A stretch of DNA of 64,000 bases from Candidatus Altimarinota bacterium (GCA_023143095.1 JAGLIF010000008.1:34688-98687), one strand, 5' to 3'. Shown: positions 25,793 to 34,403, numbered from the stretch's first letter. A program made the numbers and translations. The notes: generated by a model from the sequence alone, not told the origin.

Positions 25793-26524
25793 ATGAAAAC
25801 ATTTGAATTATGGCCAGCGGTAGATCTTATAGATGGAAAAGTGGTACGACTTTTCCAAGGAGATTTTAATCAAAAAAAATCGTACGAGGTTGATTTAGAA
25901 ACACTTCTTAGCACTTTTAATACCTTTGCTACTGGAATTCACATAGTTGATTTGGAAGGAGCAAAAATGGGAAGTCCCAAAAACATAGAAATGCTCAAAA
26001 AAATAAAGGCGTTGACTTCGCTTCCCATCCAATTTGGCGGAGGTATTCGAAATAGAATTTCTATTGAAACGGTGCTCTCTTCTGGAGCGGATAGGGTTAT
26101 TCTCAGTACGCAAGTGGCGGAATCTCCAACAATATTAAAAGAGTATTTAAAAATTTTTGATAAAACAGAGATAGTGGTTTCGGTTGATGTTAAAGATTCA
26201 AAAGTTATGACGCGAGGTTGGACGCAGGCAAGCGATTTTTCTCTTAATGAATTTTTAAGTCTTATTCAGGAGTTGGGGATAACGAAAACAATTATCACGA
26301 ACATAAATTCGGATGGGACTTTGGGTGGAGTAAAGGAATCTCTTTATCGTAAAGTAAAAAAAATATTTCCAGAGCTTTATATACTCGCGGCGGGAGGGGT
26401 TGGCAGTATTGCTGACATTGAAAGATTGCAAGAAATTGGTATAGCAGGTGTTGTTTTTGGAAAGGCTTTCTATGAAAAACGGATTACCGAAAAAGAACTT
26501 AATCAATTTAAAAATGTTAGCTAA
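25793..26524 (+). CDS. hisA: ProFAR isomerase
   Basis: TIM-barrel isomerase of histidine synthesis. The 243 residues include ELWPAVDLIDGKVVRLFQGD, the first-strand Asp motif, followed by HIVDLEGAKMG, PIQFGGGIR, SVDVKDSKVMTRGWTQ and AAGGVGSIADI as phosphate-binding loops. It begins just after the MITE-like element and overlaps hisF by 11 bp, so hisA-hisF-hisIE are tightly coupled. The sequence before the ATG has no strong ribosome site. Confidence 0.96.
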   Translation: MKTFELWPAVDLIDGKVVRLFQGDFNQKKSYEVDLETLLSTFNTFATGIHIVDLEGAKMGSPKNIEMLKKIKALTSLPIQFGGGIRNRISIETVLSSGADRVILSTQVAESPTILKEYLKIFDKTEIVVSVDVKDSKVMTRGWTQASDFSLNEFLSLIQELGITKTIITNINSDGTLGGVKESLYRKVKKIFPELYILAAGGVGSIADIERLQEIGIAGVVFGKAFYEKRITEKELNQFKNVS

Positions 26525-27272
26525 ACGAATTATTCCGTGTTTGGATATCCGTGATGGAAGAGTGGTAAAAGGTATACAGTTTAAAAATCACCGAGACATG
26601 GGAGATCCAGCCAAACTTGCAAAATATTATTCTGAACAAGCTGCAGATGAGCTAGTCTTTTATGATATTACTGCAAGTCCAGAAAGGCGTGAAGTTGATA
26701 TATCATGGGTAGAAAAGGTGGCTTCTCAAATATCGATTCCTTTTTCTGTGGCAGGAGGCATTCGCTCTGTTGCTCAAGCAAAGCGAGTATTTGAAGCTGG
26801 GGCTGATAAAATATCAGTCAACACACCTGCTTTAGAGCGACCAGATCTTATAAATGAACTTGTCGACAGATTTGGATCTCAGGCAGTAGTTATTGGTATT
26901 GATGTGCGTGGGAGTGAAATATACGCCAATACAGGCGATCAAAACAAAACACTTAAGACAATCTGGACAGCTTTTGAATGGATAAAAGAAGTTCAAACAA
27001 GAGGAGCTGGAGAATTAGTTATAAACAGTATGTCTCAAGATGGAGCAAAAAATGGTTATGATATAGATTTTTTGAAACAAGTGTCTGAAATAACCCATAT
27101 TCCTGTAATTGCTTCAGGAGGAGCTGGAAATATGGAACACTTTAAATTAGTTTTTGAAAAATCTTTTGTTGATGGAGCTTTAGCAGCAAGTGTTTTTCAT
27201 TCAAAAACCATAAAAATTTCTGACTTAAAAGTTTATTTAGCTAACTTTAATATTCCTATCCGTCTCTCATAA
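26514..27272 (+). CDS. hisF: Imidazole glycerol phosphate synthase cyclase subunit
   Basis: TIM-barrel cyclase that pairs with HisH. The ATG at 26514 gives 252 residues starting MLAKRIIPCLDIRDGRVVKG, the exact family N-terminus with catalytic Asp. The longer frame from 26448 only adds hisA sequence in another frame. FYDITASPERR, PFSVAGGIRS, GADKISVNTPA and VIASGGAGNMEHF are all present. Its TAA overlaps the ATG of hisIE by one base. Confidence 0.97.
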   Translation: MLAKRIIPCLDIRDGRVVKGIQFKNHRDMGDPAKLAKYYSEQAADELVFYDITASPERREVDISWVEKVASQISIPFSVAGGIRSVAQAKRVFEAGADKISVNTPALERPDLINELVDRFGSQAVVIGIDVRGSEIYANTGDQNKTLKTIWTAFEWIKEVQTRGAGELVINSMSQDGAKNGYDIDFLKQVSEITHIPVIASGGAGNMEHFKLVFEKSFVDGALAASVFHSKTIKISDLKVYLANFNIPIRLS

Positions 27273-27886
27273 TGAAAACATTTAATATTGATTTCGATAC
27301 ACTTAATTTCCAAAAAAATAATGGTCTAATAACTGCTGTCGTTCAAGATAGTGATTCTGGAACGGTCTTAATGGTGGGCTACCAAAACCGTAAAGCATTG
27401 GAACAAACGATGAAAACTTGTAAGATAACATTTTGGTCTCGTACTAAGGAACGCCTTTGGACAAAAGGTGAAGAATCAGGCAACTTCTTAGAGATGAAAG
27501 ATGCTCAAGTTGATTGTGATCAAGACACGATTTTATATTTGGCAAAAGCTCCAAAAGCCACTTGCCACACTGGTAAATTTAGCTGTTTTGGCGAAGAATC
27601 TTCTTTTGGGTTTTTATCAAAACTGTTTAGAATAATTCAAGATCGAAAAAAGAATATGCCAGAGGGGTCTTATGTTACCAGTCTATTCAATAAAGGTTTA
27701 GAGAGGATTGCTCAAAAGGTTGGAGAAGAGGGAGTTGAAACGGTTATTGCCGCATTGTCCGAAGAAAAAGCGAAATTTATTTCAGAATCAGCGGATTTAT
27801 TGTTTCATTATTTGGTTTTGTTGGAGGCAAAGGAAACTTCTTTAGAAGTAGTTTTGGAAGAATTGAAAAAACGCCATAAAGAGTAG
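27272..27886 (+). CDS. hisIE: Phosphoribosyl-AMP cyclohydrolase / phosphoribosyl-ATP pyrophosphohydrolase
   Basis: Bifunctional enzyme for steps two and three. Residues 1-110 are the HisI cyclohydrolase with VGYQNRKALEQTM, FWSRTKERLWTKGEESGN and the zinc residues in DAQVDCDQD and TCHTGKFSCF. Residues about 115-204 are HisE with GSYVTSLFNKGLERIAQKVGEEGVETVIAA and SADLLFHYLVLL. It is the last gene of the operon. A short hairpin (AGAAG/CTTCT) and a degenerate terminator-like repeat follow. Confidence 0.96.
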   Translation: MKTFNIDFDTLNFQKNNGLITAVVQDSDSGTVLMVGYQNRKALEQTMKTCKITFWSRTKERLWTKGEESGNFLEMKDAQVDCDQDTILYLAKAPKATCHTGKFSCFGEESSFGFLSKLFRIIQDRKKNMPEGSYVTSLFNKGLERIAQKVGEEGVETVIAALSEEKAKFISESADLLFHYLVLLEAKETSLEVVLEELKKRHKE

Positions 27887-27918
27887 AAGTATTAAATCTT
27901 CTAAATTTTATTCATAAT

Positions 27919-27956
27919 AAAAAGATGTCTTCTCGTTTTTGAAACTAGGATAAATA
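27919..27956. repeat. Dispersed terminator-like repeat, degenerate copy
   Basis: AAAGATGTCTTCTCGTTTTTGAAAC resembles the CCCGTT-loop-AACGGG family (copies at 11771, 20193 and 36541), but the stem is largely lost. It lies between convergent hisIE and the AbrB-like gene. Confidence 0.5.
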
Positions 27957-28133
27957 TTATGCTTCCCAATCTTCAATAACCAATTTTTTACCTCTTTTTG
28001 TTACAACTACCTTTTGTTTTTCTCGCCATTTCAACTTTCGCATATACTCAACTGGAATGGTTATCGAGTAACTCATACTACCAACACGAGTAATTTTTCG
28101 AACATTTTCGGAGCCGACTTTATTTCTAGTCAT
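27957..28133 (-). CDS. AbrB/SpoVT-type swapped-hairpin DNA-binding protein
   Basis: A small transcription factor or antitoxin-like protein. The ATG at 28133 gives 58 residues: MTRNKVGSENVRK, then a swapped-hairpin domain with SYSITIPVEYMRKLKWREKQKVVVTKRGKKLVI, the typical pattern of AbrB/MazE proteins. A longer frame from 28178 would translate through an 18-bp palindrome and adds non-typical residues. No toxin gene is adjacent. The palindrome immediately before the ATG contains TATAAT and suggests self-regulation and a possibly leaderless mRNA. Confidence 0.82.
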   Translation of the reverse strand: MTRNKVGSENVRKITRVGSMSYSITIPVEYMRKLKWREKQKVVVTKRGKKLVIEDWEA

Positions 28134-28134
28134 G

Positions 28135-28152
28135 TAATGATTATAATCATTA
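28135..28152. promoter_or_regulatory. 18-bp palindrome at AbrB-like promoter
   Basis: TAATGAT-TATA-ATCATTA is a perfect palindrome one base from the start codon of the AbrB-like gene, and it includes a TATAAT -10 box. The same half-sites with a different centre (TTAA) occur at 62745-62762. Confidence 0.65.
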
Positions 28153-28239
28153 TTTAAATAAGTACATAAAATTATCAAAAAAACTGATTTTTTGCTTTGT
28201 CCTCATGCTTGTTATTTACTCTAACCTCACAATCTACAG

Positions 28240-28267
28240 AAGTCCGGACTCTATAGAGTCCGGACTT
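28240..28267. repeat. TCCGGA palindrome, copy A
   Basis: Perfect 28-bp palindrome, AAGTCCGGACTC-TATA-GAGTCCGGACTT when its four centre bases are set apart, upstream of hisS. A 30-bp sister copy lies just after hisS (29689-29718), and a partial arm lies at about 11709. Confidence 0.8.
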
Positions 28268-28312
28268 AGTAAAGAAAAAGTAGAGTTTTGTCTTTTTTTA
28301 AATAAAATCTAA

Positions 28313-29665
28313 ATGATGTCTAAAAAATATAATGTAAAGACGCCTTCGGGATTTCCAGAATTTTCACCTGCACAGGAGCAAGTTCGGCAGAGATGGATAA
28401 AAACTATTGCGGAAGTCTTTGAAAAGAATGGATTTTTACCCATAAATACGCCATTGGTGGAACGAGAAGAGAATTTGTTAGGCAAAGGAGGGAATCCTAA
28501 AGAAATGTACGCTCTCAAGCGAATTTTGGATGAAGAGGGGGATATTTCCCATTCTGGTAATGCTTTGAGGTTTGATCACACGGTACCGTTGGCTTTATAT
28601 GTGGCTCGAAACTTTAATGATTTAAATTTTCCTTTTCGTCGGTATACGATTGGTCCAGTGTTTCGTGGAGAACGGGCGCAAAAAGGACGATTTCGTCAAT
28701 TTGATCAATGTGATATAGATGTGATTGGCAACGGGAGTTTATCAATTCTCAACGATGCTCAGATGCCTGCTATCATTATTGATATTTTTCGGCAGTTAAT
28801 GTCGGAAGAGCCATTTGTAGTACGAATCAATAATCGAAAAATTTTACTAGGATTTTTTGAGTCTACAGGAGTAGAAGCGGATAAGATAAAAACAGTTTTA
28901 AATATTGTGGATGAGTTGGAAAAGATTGGAGAAACAGCGGTCGGAAAAAAGTTGGAGGAACAAAAAGTGGAAAAAGAGGCAATCAAAAATATTTTAGATT
29001 TTATTCAAATTCAGGGATCAAACGAAACCATTTTGGAAAAACTTAAGGAGATGTCGAATGATAGCGATTTGTTCAAAGAGGGAGTAGAGGAGTTACAATT
29101 AGTTGTGAAATCCATTGAAAACATGGGAATTGATGAAAAATATTTTAAAGTTGATCTCTGTATTGCACGAGGATTGGACTATTATACTGGAACAGTTTTT
29201 GAAACAAATTTAATTAATTATTTCGGTCTTGGTTCAATCTGTTCTGGGGGACGATATGAGGATTTGGCTTCGGTTTTTACTGGAAAAGTGATGCCAGGAG
29301 TAGGGATTTCTATAGGATTGACGAGACTTTTGAGCCAGTTTTTTGAGGAGGGGTTGGTAAAAACGGATAGACAAACACGAACGCAAATATTGGTAATAAA
29401 TGTTGATGAAGTGGCATTGCCAAAGTCATTGGAGATTGGAAAAAAACTTCGAGATGGAGGATTCTTTGTAGAAAATTATTTGGAAGATAAAAAACTAGGG
29501 AAAAAGTTTGATTACGCTGATAAGATGCAGATTCCGTATGTCGTGGTTTTGGGAGAAGATGAGCTGAACAAGAAATATGTTCAAGTAAAGAATATGGAAA
29601 CAGGAGAAAAGACTGAAGTTGGAGAAGATAAGCTAGAAGATTATTTCTCTCTTATTTACGCATAA
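28313..29665 (+). CDS. hisS: Histidyl-tRNA synthetase
   Basis: Class II aminoacyl-tRNA synthetase charging tRNA-His, 450 residues (a second ATG one codon in is equally possible). Motif 2 is visible as FPFRRYTIGPVFRGERAQKGRFRQFDQCDIDVIG. The histidine-binding motifs are seen in DLCIARGLDYYTGTVFE and GSICSGGRYEDL. Motif 3 is MPGVGISIGLTRL. The anticodon-binding domain occupies about 350-450. It stands near the his operon but has its own leader, flanked by TCCGGA palindromes on both sides. Confidence 0.97.
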   Translation: MMSKKYNVKTPSGFPEFSPAQEQVRQRWIKTIAEVFEKNGFLPINTPLVEREENLLGKGGNPKEMYALKRILDEEGDISHSGNALRFDHTVPLALYVARNFNDLNFPFRRYTIGPVFRGERAQKGRFRQFDQCDIDVIGNGSLSILNDAQMPAIIIDIFRQLMSEEPFVVRINNRKILLGFFESTGVEADKIKTVLNIVDELEKIGETAVGKKLEEQKVEKEAIKNILDFIQIQGSNETILEKLKEMSNDSDLFKEGVEELQLVVKSIENMGIDEKYFKVDLCIARGLDYYTGTVFETNLINYFGLGSICSGGRYEDLASVFTGKVMPGVGISIGLTRLLSQFFEEGLVKTDRQTRTQILVINVDEVALPKSLEIGKKLRDGGFFVENYLEDKKLGKKFDYADKMQIPYVVVLGEDELNKKYVQVKNMETGEKTEVGEDKLEDYFSLIYA

Positions 29666-29688
29666 GTGATGATTCATTTTGTTCGCAT

Positions 29689-29718
29689 CCAAAGTCCGGA
29701 CTCTTTAGAGTCCGGACT
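29689..29718. repeat. TCCGGA palindrome, copy B
   Basis: Near-perfect 30-bp palindrome AAAGTCCGGACTCT-TT-linked to its inverse, 24 bp after the hisS stop. It lacks a long T-run, so a terminator role is possible but not typical. Confidence 0.78.
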
Positions 29719-29738
29719 TTAATTAACAATCATAGAAA

Positions 29739-30446
29739 ATGTTGGAAATAAATTTAAAAGGGAAAAAAATCGACTATACCATCCGCAAGTCAAAGCAGGC
29801 GAAAAACTTAAGGATTTCGGTCAAAGGGAATGGAAAAGTTGTATTGTCGATGCCATGGTATGTACCAAAAATGGCAGGGAAGCAGTTTTTACAGACGCAT
29901 GAGGATTGGATTTTGAAGCAACTGCAGGGGAGAGCGGAAAAAAAGAAGGTTTTTGTATCGGAAACAAAATTGGGCTTTTTGGGACAGGCATTTTATGAAT
30001 TGAAATTTTTTGAAGGAAAAGGAAAACGGAGTTTTCTGCGAGAGCATTTTCGGGAATTGCATTTTTTTCAAGGGTCAGTTTGTACAGATTTACAAGCAGA
30101 AATTCGATTACATTTAGAAACTTTTTATCGAGAAAAAGCACGAAGATATCTGAAAAATCGCGTGCAAATATTTGCAGAAAAATTGGAGGTATCTATAAAT
30201 AAAATTTTTATCAAAAATCAGCAAACGCGATGGGGAAGTTGTAGCGGAAAAGGGAATCTTAATTTCAATTGGCGAATTATATTTGCTCCAAAAGAGATTG
30301 TAGATTATCTAGTAATTCATGAGGTGTGTCACTTACAGGAAATGAATCATAGTGTCTCTTTTTGGGAATTGGTGGAATTACTAGACCCAAAGTTTAAACA
30401 GCACAAAAAATGGCTCAGAAAAGAAGGTAAACAATTAGATTTTTAG
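29739..30446 (+). CDS. YgjP-like zinc metallopeptidase (DUF45 / SprT-like)
   Basis: A 235-residue protein of the YgjP/DUF45 family. The zinc motif HEVCH is at 194-198, followed by LQEMNHSVSFWELVELLDP, which gives the third ligand His and matches the family. Upstream are NQQTRWGSCSGKGNLNFNWRI, a family hallmark, and a basic N-terminal half with KQAKNLRISVKG. There is no signal peptide, so it is cytoplasmic. Substrate is unknown. Relatives are linked to nucleic-acid-associated proteolysis or metal-dependent hydrolysis. Confidence 0.9.
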   Translation: MLEINLKGKKIDYTIRKSKQAKNLRISVKGNGKVVLSMPWYVPKMAGKQFLQTHEDWILKQLQGRAEKKKVFVSETKLGFLGQAFYELKFFEGKGKRSFLREHFRELHFFQGSVCTDLQAEIRLHLETFYREKARRYLKNRVQIFAEKLEVSINKIFIKNQQTRWGSCSGKGNLNFNWRIIFAPKEIVDYLVIHEVCHLQEMNHSVSFWELVELLDPKFKQHKKWLRKEGKQLDF

Positions 30447-30554
30447 TGCTTTTGTCTTTCAGAACAGTCTATTTCTGCTCAGGTAGAATCTCCTATCTTG
30501 CTTTCATTCTTGTGGAATTTTGATAAAGTATGGAAGTACTTTTGCTGAATAATT

Positions 30555-32258
30555 ATGAAGATTATAAAACGCCCTAATCGATGTTTTTTGCCAGAAGATT
30601 TTTCATTTACAACTTGGAAAGAATTGGAGATATTTTTCCAAAAACTTTTGGATAGAGAGATCGCTTCTTTGAAGGAGTTGAAGCAATTTTTACAGGATCG
30701 GTCAGAATTAGAAAGTTTTTTAGAAGAAAATTTTGCTTGGAGGTATATCAAGATGAATTGTGATACAAAAAGTGTGGAGAAAAAAGAATCTTTTCTCTTT
30801 TTTGTACAAGAAATTCAGCCGAATATAAGTCCGTTTTCAGACAAGTTGAACAAGAAAATTGTACAAAATAAGTTTACTTCTAAATTACCAGATTCGTACA
30901 AAATATTTCTTCGAAAACTCGAAACATCGATTGAAATTTTTCGTGAAAAAAATGTTCCGCTTTTTACTGAAATAGAAGAAGAATCACAGAAGTATGGGGT
31001 TATTTCCTCACAAATGATGATTGAACATGAAGGAGAAAAACTCACTATTCAGCAAGCAGGAAAATTTTTGGAATCGCCTGATCGGCAACTGCGAGAAACT
31101 ATTTATAGAGCCATGAGTGATCGACGGTTGGAGGAAAAGGAAAAACTAGATAATTTGATGGATAGATTAATTTATTTGCGAGATCAAGTGGCGTATAATG
31201 CAGATTTTGAAAACTTTCGAGATTATAAGTTTAAAAAACTTAATCGATTTGATTATACTCCAAAGGATTGTGAGATTTTTCATGAGACAGTGAAGCAGGA
31301 GATTTTGCCATTATTAAAAAAGTTTCAACAGCACAGAAAAGAGGTATTGGAGTTAGATATGCTAAGACCGTGGGATTTGTCTGTAGATATTTCAGGAAAA
31401 GCAGAGTTGAAACCTTTTACTAATTCTAAAGAGCTCGTAAAAAAAACGATTAAAGGATTTTCGAATCTTGATCCAAATTTTGGGGAATATATAGAAATTA
31501 TGCGAGATATGAGACATTTTGATCTAGATTCTCGCAAAGGGAAAGCACCAGGAGGATTTAATTATCCACTTTATGAGATTGGAGTGCCGTTTATTTTTAT
31601 GAATGCGGTTGGAACTCATCGAGATTTGGAGACGATGGTACATGAAGGTGGGCATGCGATTCATAGTTTCTTAACTAAAGATTTAGAAATTTCAGATCTA
31701 AAATCAACTCCTTCTGAGGTGGCGGAATTGGCTTCTCAAAGTATGGAACTTATTTCGATGGATTTTTGGGATTTGTTTTACACTAATCAAGCCGATTTGA
31801 AACGAGCTAAACAGCAAAAGTTAGAAACATCACTTTCTATATTACCATGGATTTGTGTGGTGGATAAATTTCAACATTGGTTGTATGTTAATCCAAAATA
31901 CACAAGCGTGGAGCGACAAAAAGAATGGATGGCTATTGTGGAGGAGTTTTCTACTCAAGAGGTAGATTATATTGGGTTAGAAGAGGCATTGGCTTACAAA
32001 TGGCAGTCTCAGCTTCATATTTTTGAAGTACCGTTTTATTATATTGAATATGGGTTTTCTCAGTTAGGATCGATTGCGTTGTGGAAAAATTTTTTAGAAA
32101 ATCGAAAAAAGGGGCTAAAGCATTATAAAAACTTTATGCGGTTGGGATCGACAAAATCAATTCCAGAAATTTATCAAGCAGCGGGAATTTCCTTTAAGTT
32201 TTCAGCCTCGTATGTTCGGGAGTTGGCAGAATTTGTATTAGAACAATATGAGAGATAG
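30555..32258 (+). CDS. pepF: M3-family oligoendopeptidase (PepF-like)
   Basis: Cytoplasmic zinc peptidase that degrades short peptides. The 567 residues include HEGGH (H363-H367) with the downstream Glu in SEVAELASQSMEL, the three-ligand pattern of M3 peptidases. The substrate-binding motif FNYPLYEIGVPFIFMN precedes it, and KFQHWLYVNPK follows. Length and motifs fit PepF/PepB-type enzymes. It converges with thiI, with six bases between the stops, so the two transcripts overlap unless terminated inside the genes. Confidence 0.93.
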   Translation: MKIIKRPNRCFLPEDFSFTTWKELEIFFQKLLDREIASLKELKQFLQDRSELESFLEENFAWRYIKMNCDTKSVEKKESFLFFVQEIQPNISPFSDKLNKKIVQNKFTSKLPDSYKIFLRKLETSIEIFREKNVPLFTEIEEESQKYGVISSQMMIEHEGEKLTIQQAGKFLESPDRQLRETIYRAMSDRRLEEKEKLDNLMDRLIYLRDQVAYNADFENFRDYKFKKLNRFDYTPKDCEIFHETVKQEILPLLKKFQQHRKEVLELDMLRPWDLSVDISGKAELKPFTNSKELVKKTIKGFSNLDPNFGEYIEIMRDMRHFDLDSRKGKAPGGFNYPLYEIGVPFIFMNAVGTHRDLETMVHEGGHAIHSFLTKDLEISDLKSTPSEVAELASQSMELISMDFWDLFYTNQADLKRAKQQKLETSLSILPWICVVDKFQHWLYVNPKYTSVERQKEWMAIVEEFSTQEVDYIGLEEALAYKWQSQLHIFEVPFYYIEYGFSQLGSIALWKNFLENRKKGLKHYKNFMRLGSTKSIPEIYQAAGISFKFSASYVRELAEFVLEQYER

Positions 32259-32264
32259 AAGAGC

Positions 32265-33443
32265 TTAAAATTTCTCAATCTCTAGTTTTTCCATCATTCT
32301 TGAAATCATAGTATCAACTTCAAAAATTTCTTCCTGTTTTAGGATTTCTTTGACATTACCTTTAGTTTCTGGATTTTTTGGCATATATACGGTGCAACAA
32401 TCATCGTGCGGACGGATAGAGAGAGTAAAAGTATCGATTTTTTTTGCGTAGGAGATGATTTCTTTTTTATCAAATCCTATTAGTGGGCGGAGGATGGGAA
32501 GTGCAGCAACAGCGTCTTGGGTAACTGTGATATTTTCAATCGTTTGTGAGGCAACTTGTCCTAGGCTCTCTCCTGTGATTAGGCATTTTGCTCCAATTTT
32601 CCCCGCTAATTTTTCGGCAATACGATACATAAATCGTCGGTAGAGTAATATACGAAATTTGTCGGGACTTTTCTTTAAAATTTCTTTTTGAATATCTAAA
32701 AATGGACACATATACAAAGTAGCAGTAGGAGAAAAACGAGTGAGTTTTTTCACTAATTCTCGAACTTTATCAACGGATTTTTGTGAGGTTTGTGGGTAGG
32801 AATGAAAATGAATAAATGTTGTGTGAAGTCCTCGTTTTTGAGCGAAAAATGCTGCTACGGGAGAGTCAATACCACCTGAGATTAAAACTATAGATTTTCC
32901 TCCGCAAGAAACAGGGAGACCGCCAGGACCTGTTTGTTTGTTGCCGTACAAGAAAGAAGTTTTTCCTAAGATTTCGACAAATATTTCTAAATCTGGGTTT
33001 TTGAGTTTTACTTTTTTATCTTTCGTGTTTTTTAATACAACACCTCCCAGAAGTTGATTAATTTCCATGGAAGTTTTGGGAAATAATTTATCAGTACGAG
33101 AAGCTGTAACTCGAAAAGTTTCAAAAGATTCTTCCTCTATTAGTTTTTTAGTTCCTTCAATGAAAGCTTCTTCGTTGGAAGAAATCTCAAATGCAAATCC
33201 AAAATAAGCAAGACCAAAGGTTGTACTTAGAAGTTCAATCCAAGCTGATTGTTCCGTTTTGGTGAGAGCAGTATTTGTATTTAGTACTATTTTTAGTCGT
33301 CCAAAGATATTGTGAATGTGTCCTGTTAGATTGGAAAGTCTTATTTTTTCGTTTATATTTTGGATGAGTTTATTTTCGAAAAAATCTCGGTTTTTACCCT
33401 TGAGTCCGATTTCGTCGTAATGCACGATAATACATCGTTTCAT
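32265..33443 (-). CDS. thiI: tRNA sulfurtransferase ThiI, without rhodanese domain
   Basis: Makes 4-thiouridine at position 8 of tRNAs and can supply thiazole sulfur. The 392 residues comprise an N-terminal ferredoxin-like and THUMP region (about 1-165) and a PP-loop adenylation domain with VLISGGIDSPVAAFFAQKRG (from about 180). There is no C-terminal rhodanese domain, so this is the short type seen in Firmicutes and others that uses another sulfur carrier. No thi genes are nearby, favouring the tRNA role. Confidence 0.94.
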   Translation of the reverse strand: MKRCIIVHYDEIGLKGKNRDFFENKLIQNINEKIRLSNLTGHIHNIFGRLKIVLNTNTALTKTEQSAWIELLSTTFGLAYFGFAFEISSNEEAFIEGTKKLIEEESFETFRVTASRTDKLFPKTSMEINQLLGGVVLKNTKDKKVKLKNPDLEIFVEILGKTSFLYGNKQTGPGGLPVSCGGKSIVLISGGIDSPVAAFFAQKRGLHTTFIHFHSYPQTSQKSVDKVRELVKKLTRFSPTATLYMCPFLDIQKEILKKSPDKFRILLYRRFMYRIAEKLAGKIGAKCLITGESLGQVASQTIENITVTQDAVAALPILRPLIGFDKKEIISYAKKIDTFTLSIRPHDDCCTVYMPKNPETKGNVKEILKQEEIFEVDTMISRMMEKLEIEKF

Positions 33444-33560
33444 TTTGAGGAAAGATGAATAACTTTGTTTTTATATCAATAAAAATCAGTCGCACCGTAA
33501 CGAAAAAGTCTGAAAGAGTAAATGTATTTTTTCTTAAATAGAAAAAAGAAATGAAAATAG

Positions 33561-33592
33561 GACGAGGCAGCTGTCCTAAAGCATGCCTCGTC
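33561..33592 (-). terminator. Hairpin after small protein A
   Basis: Stem GACGAGGCA/TGCCTCGTC (nine pairs) with a 14-base loop identical to that of the second cassette (33931-33962). On the minus strand it follows the small gene stop by 10 bp and is followed by a T-rich run. Confidence 0.82.
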
Positions 33593-33602
33593 GCAAGAGA
33601 AA

Positions 33603-33770
33603 CTATGAAGTGATCTTTACTGAAAAACTATTGCCGAAAGATTTTATTGCCGCATTTGCGGCATGGCCTCTGTTAGGAGACCGTAGATATCCGGCGATGA
33701 TTTTTTTGTTTTCAAGCGTAGTAAATGCTTGAAATGTTTTTTTAAAACTTCTTTTTTTTCTTCTTTTCAT
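33603..33770 (-). CDS. Small basic protein A of twin cassette (55 aa)
   Basis: A gene too short for ordinary ORF lists. On the minus strand an AAAGGAG ribosome site precedes ATG, giving 55 residues: a very basic start (MKRRKKRSFKKTF), a middle with KKIIAGYLRSPNRGHAANAA, and an end of SFGNSFSVKITS. It aligns along its length with protein B at 33979 (shared TF..F, KKI, A-rich helix, FG....KIT). A promoter (33881-33908), conserved leader and hairpin terminator frame it. No known family recognised. Small, basic and probably nucleic-acid or ribosome interacting, by inference only. Confidence 0.72.
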   Translation of the reverse strand: MKRRKKRSFKKTFQAFTTLENKKIIAGYLRSPNRGHAANAAIKSFGNSFSVKITS

Positions 33771-33812
33771 GAGATTATTCTCCTTTCTTTATTAAAGATT
33801 AATGAAAAAAAC

Positions 33813-33832
33813 AAAAGATCACTTTTTGTCTC
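33813..33832 (-). promoter_or_regulatory. Conserved leader element, cassette A
   Basis: A 20-base block (minus strand GAGACAAAAAGTGATCTTTT) identical to 34200-34219 in cassette B, while surrounding leader bases differ. It may be a regulator-binding or RNA element in the 5' UTR. Confidence 0.6.
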
Positions 33833-33880
33833 AAAAGGAGAGAATTCAATGAAGAATTCCTCATTTTGAAGACAATTTAC

Positions 33881-33908
33881 TTTATAAAGAAAAGATGGAA
33901 TATGTCAA
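33881..33908 (-). promoter_or_regulatory. Promoter of small protein A
   Basis: On the minus strand TTGACA, a 16-bp spacer and TATAAA. Cassette B has the same boxes with a 17-bp spacer. The leader is about 100 nt. Confidence 0.7.
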
Positions 33909-33930
33909 CAATAAATTTAATAAAAAACGG

Positions 33931-33962
33931 GACGAGGTAGCTGTCCTAAAGCATACCTCGTC
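33931..33962 (-). terminator. Hairpin after small protein B
   Basis: Stem GACGAGGTA/TACCTCGTC, loop identical to cassette A. Relative to A one C-G pair has become T-A on both arms, a compensatory change. A GTTTTTTATT run follows on the minus strand. Confidence 0.85.
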
Positions 33963-33978
33963 GAAAGAATGAAGCCAG

Positions 33979-34134
33979 TTAAGGCTTAGTGATCTTTAGT
34001 GTTACATTTGCGCCAAACTTCATGGCCTTTGCATTGGCCTTTGAATAGTTTGGTGCTGTTACTTCCCCGATTTTTTTACTTCCTTCAAAAACTGAGAATG
34101 TTTTTTGTCTAAAAAAATTTTTCTGTTTTTTCAA
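33979..34134 (-). CDS. Small basic protein B of twin cassette (51 aa)
   Basis: Paralogue of protein A, 51 residues, starting at TTG (34134) behind a strong AAGGAGG ribosome site seven bases away. No nearby ATG fits. It reads LKKQKNFFRQKTFSVFEG, then KKIGEVTAPNYSKANAKAMKFG and ANVTLKITKP. It has a basic N-terminus, one probable helix and a beta-rich end. It is framed by its own promoter and hairpin like its twin, directly upstream of ilvD on the other strand. Function is unknown. Conservation of every part of the cassette argues strongly for real expression. Confidence 0.72.
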   Translation of the reverse strand: MKKQKNFFRQKTFSVFEGSKKIGEVTAPNYSKANAKAMKFGANVTLKITKP

Positions 34135-34265
34135 GATAAATCCTCCTTAAGGTGAATAGAATGAAAGAAAAAAAATAATAGAATGAAAGAAAAAAAATAA
34201 AAGATCACTTTTTGTCTCAAAACAAGATAGTTTTAGAAAAACTACTTATTTTAAAGACGGTTTAT

Positions 34266-34294
34266 TTTATAAGGAAAAAGATGAAATATGTCAA
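34266..34294 (-). promoter_or_regulatory. Promoter of small protein B
   Basis: Minus strand TTGACA, a 17-bp spacer and TATAAA. The spacer is similar to cassette A (TATTTCATC against TATTCCATC). It is followed by the 20-base block at 34200-34219. Confidence 0.7.
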
Positions 34295-34403
34295 TAATGA
34301 ATTTAATAGAAATAAAGTTATTTATTAGACCTTCTTTAAGAAAGTTTTGTCGAATAAATTTTTTTTGATAATATTTCCTTAAAAAGAATTTAAATTTTAT
34401 TCC

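Noticed and set aside
27957..28133. Toxin-antitoxin pair with the AbrB-like protein as antitoxin
   Set aside because: No toxin-type ORF is next to it on the same strand. The neighbours are hisIE and hisS.
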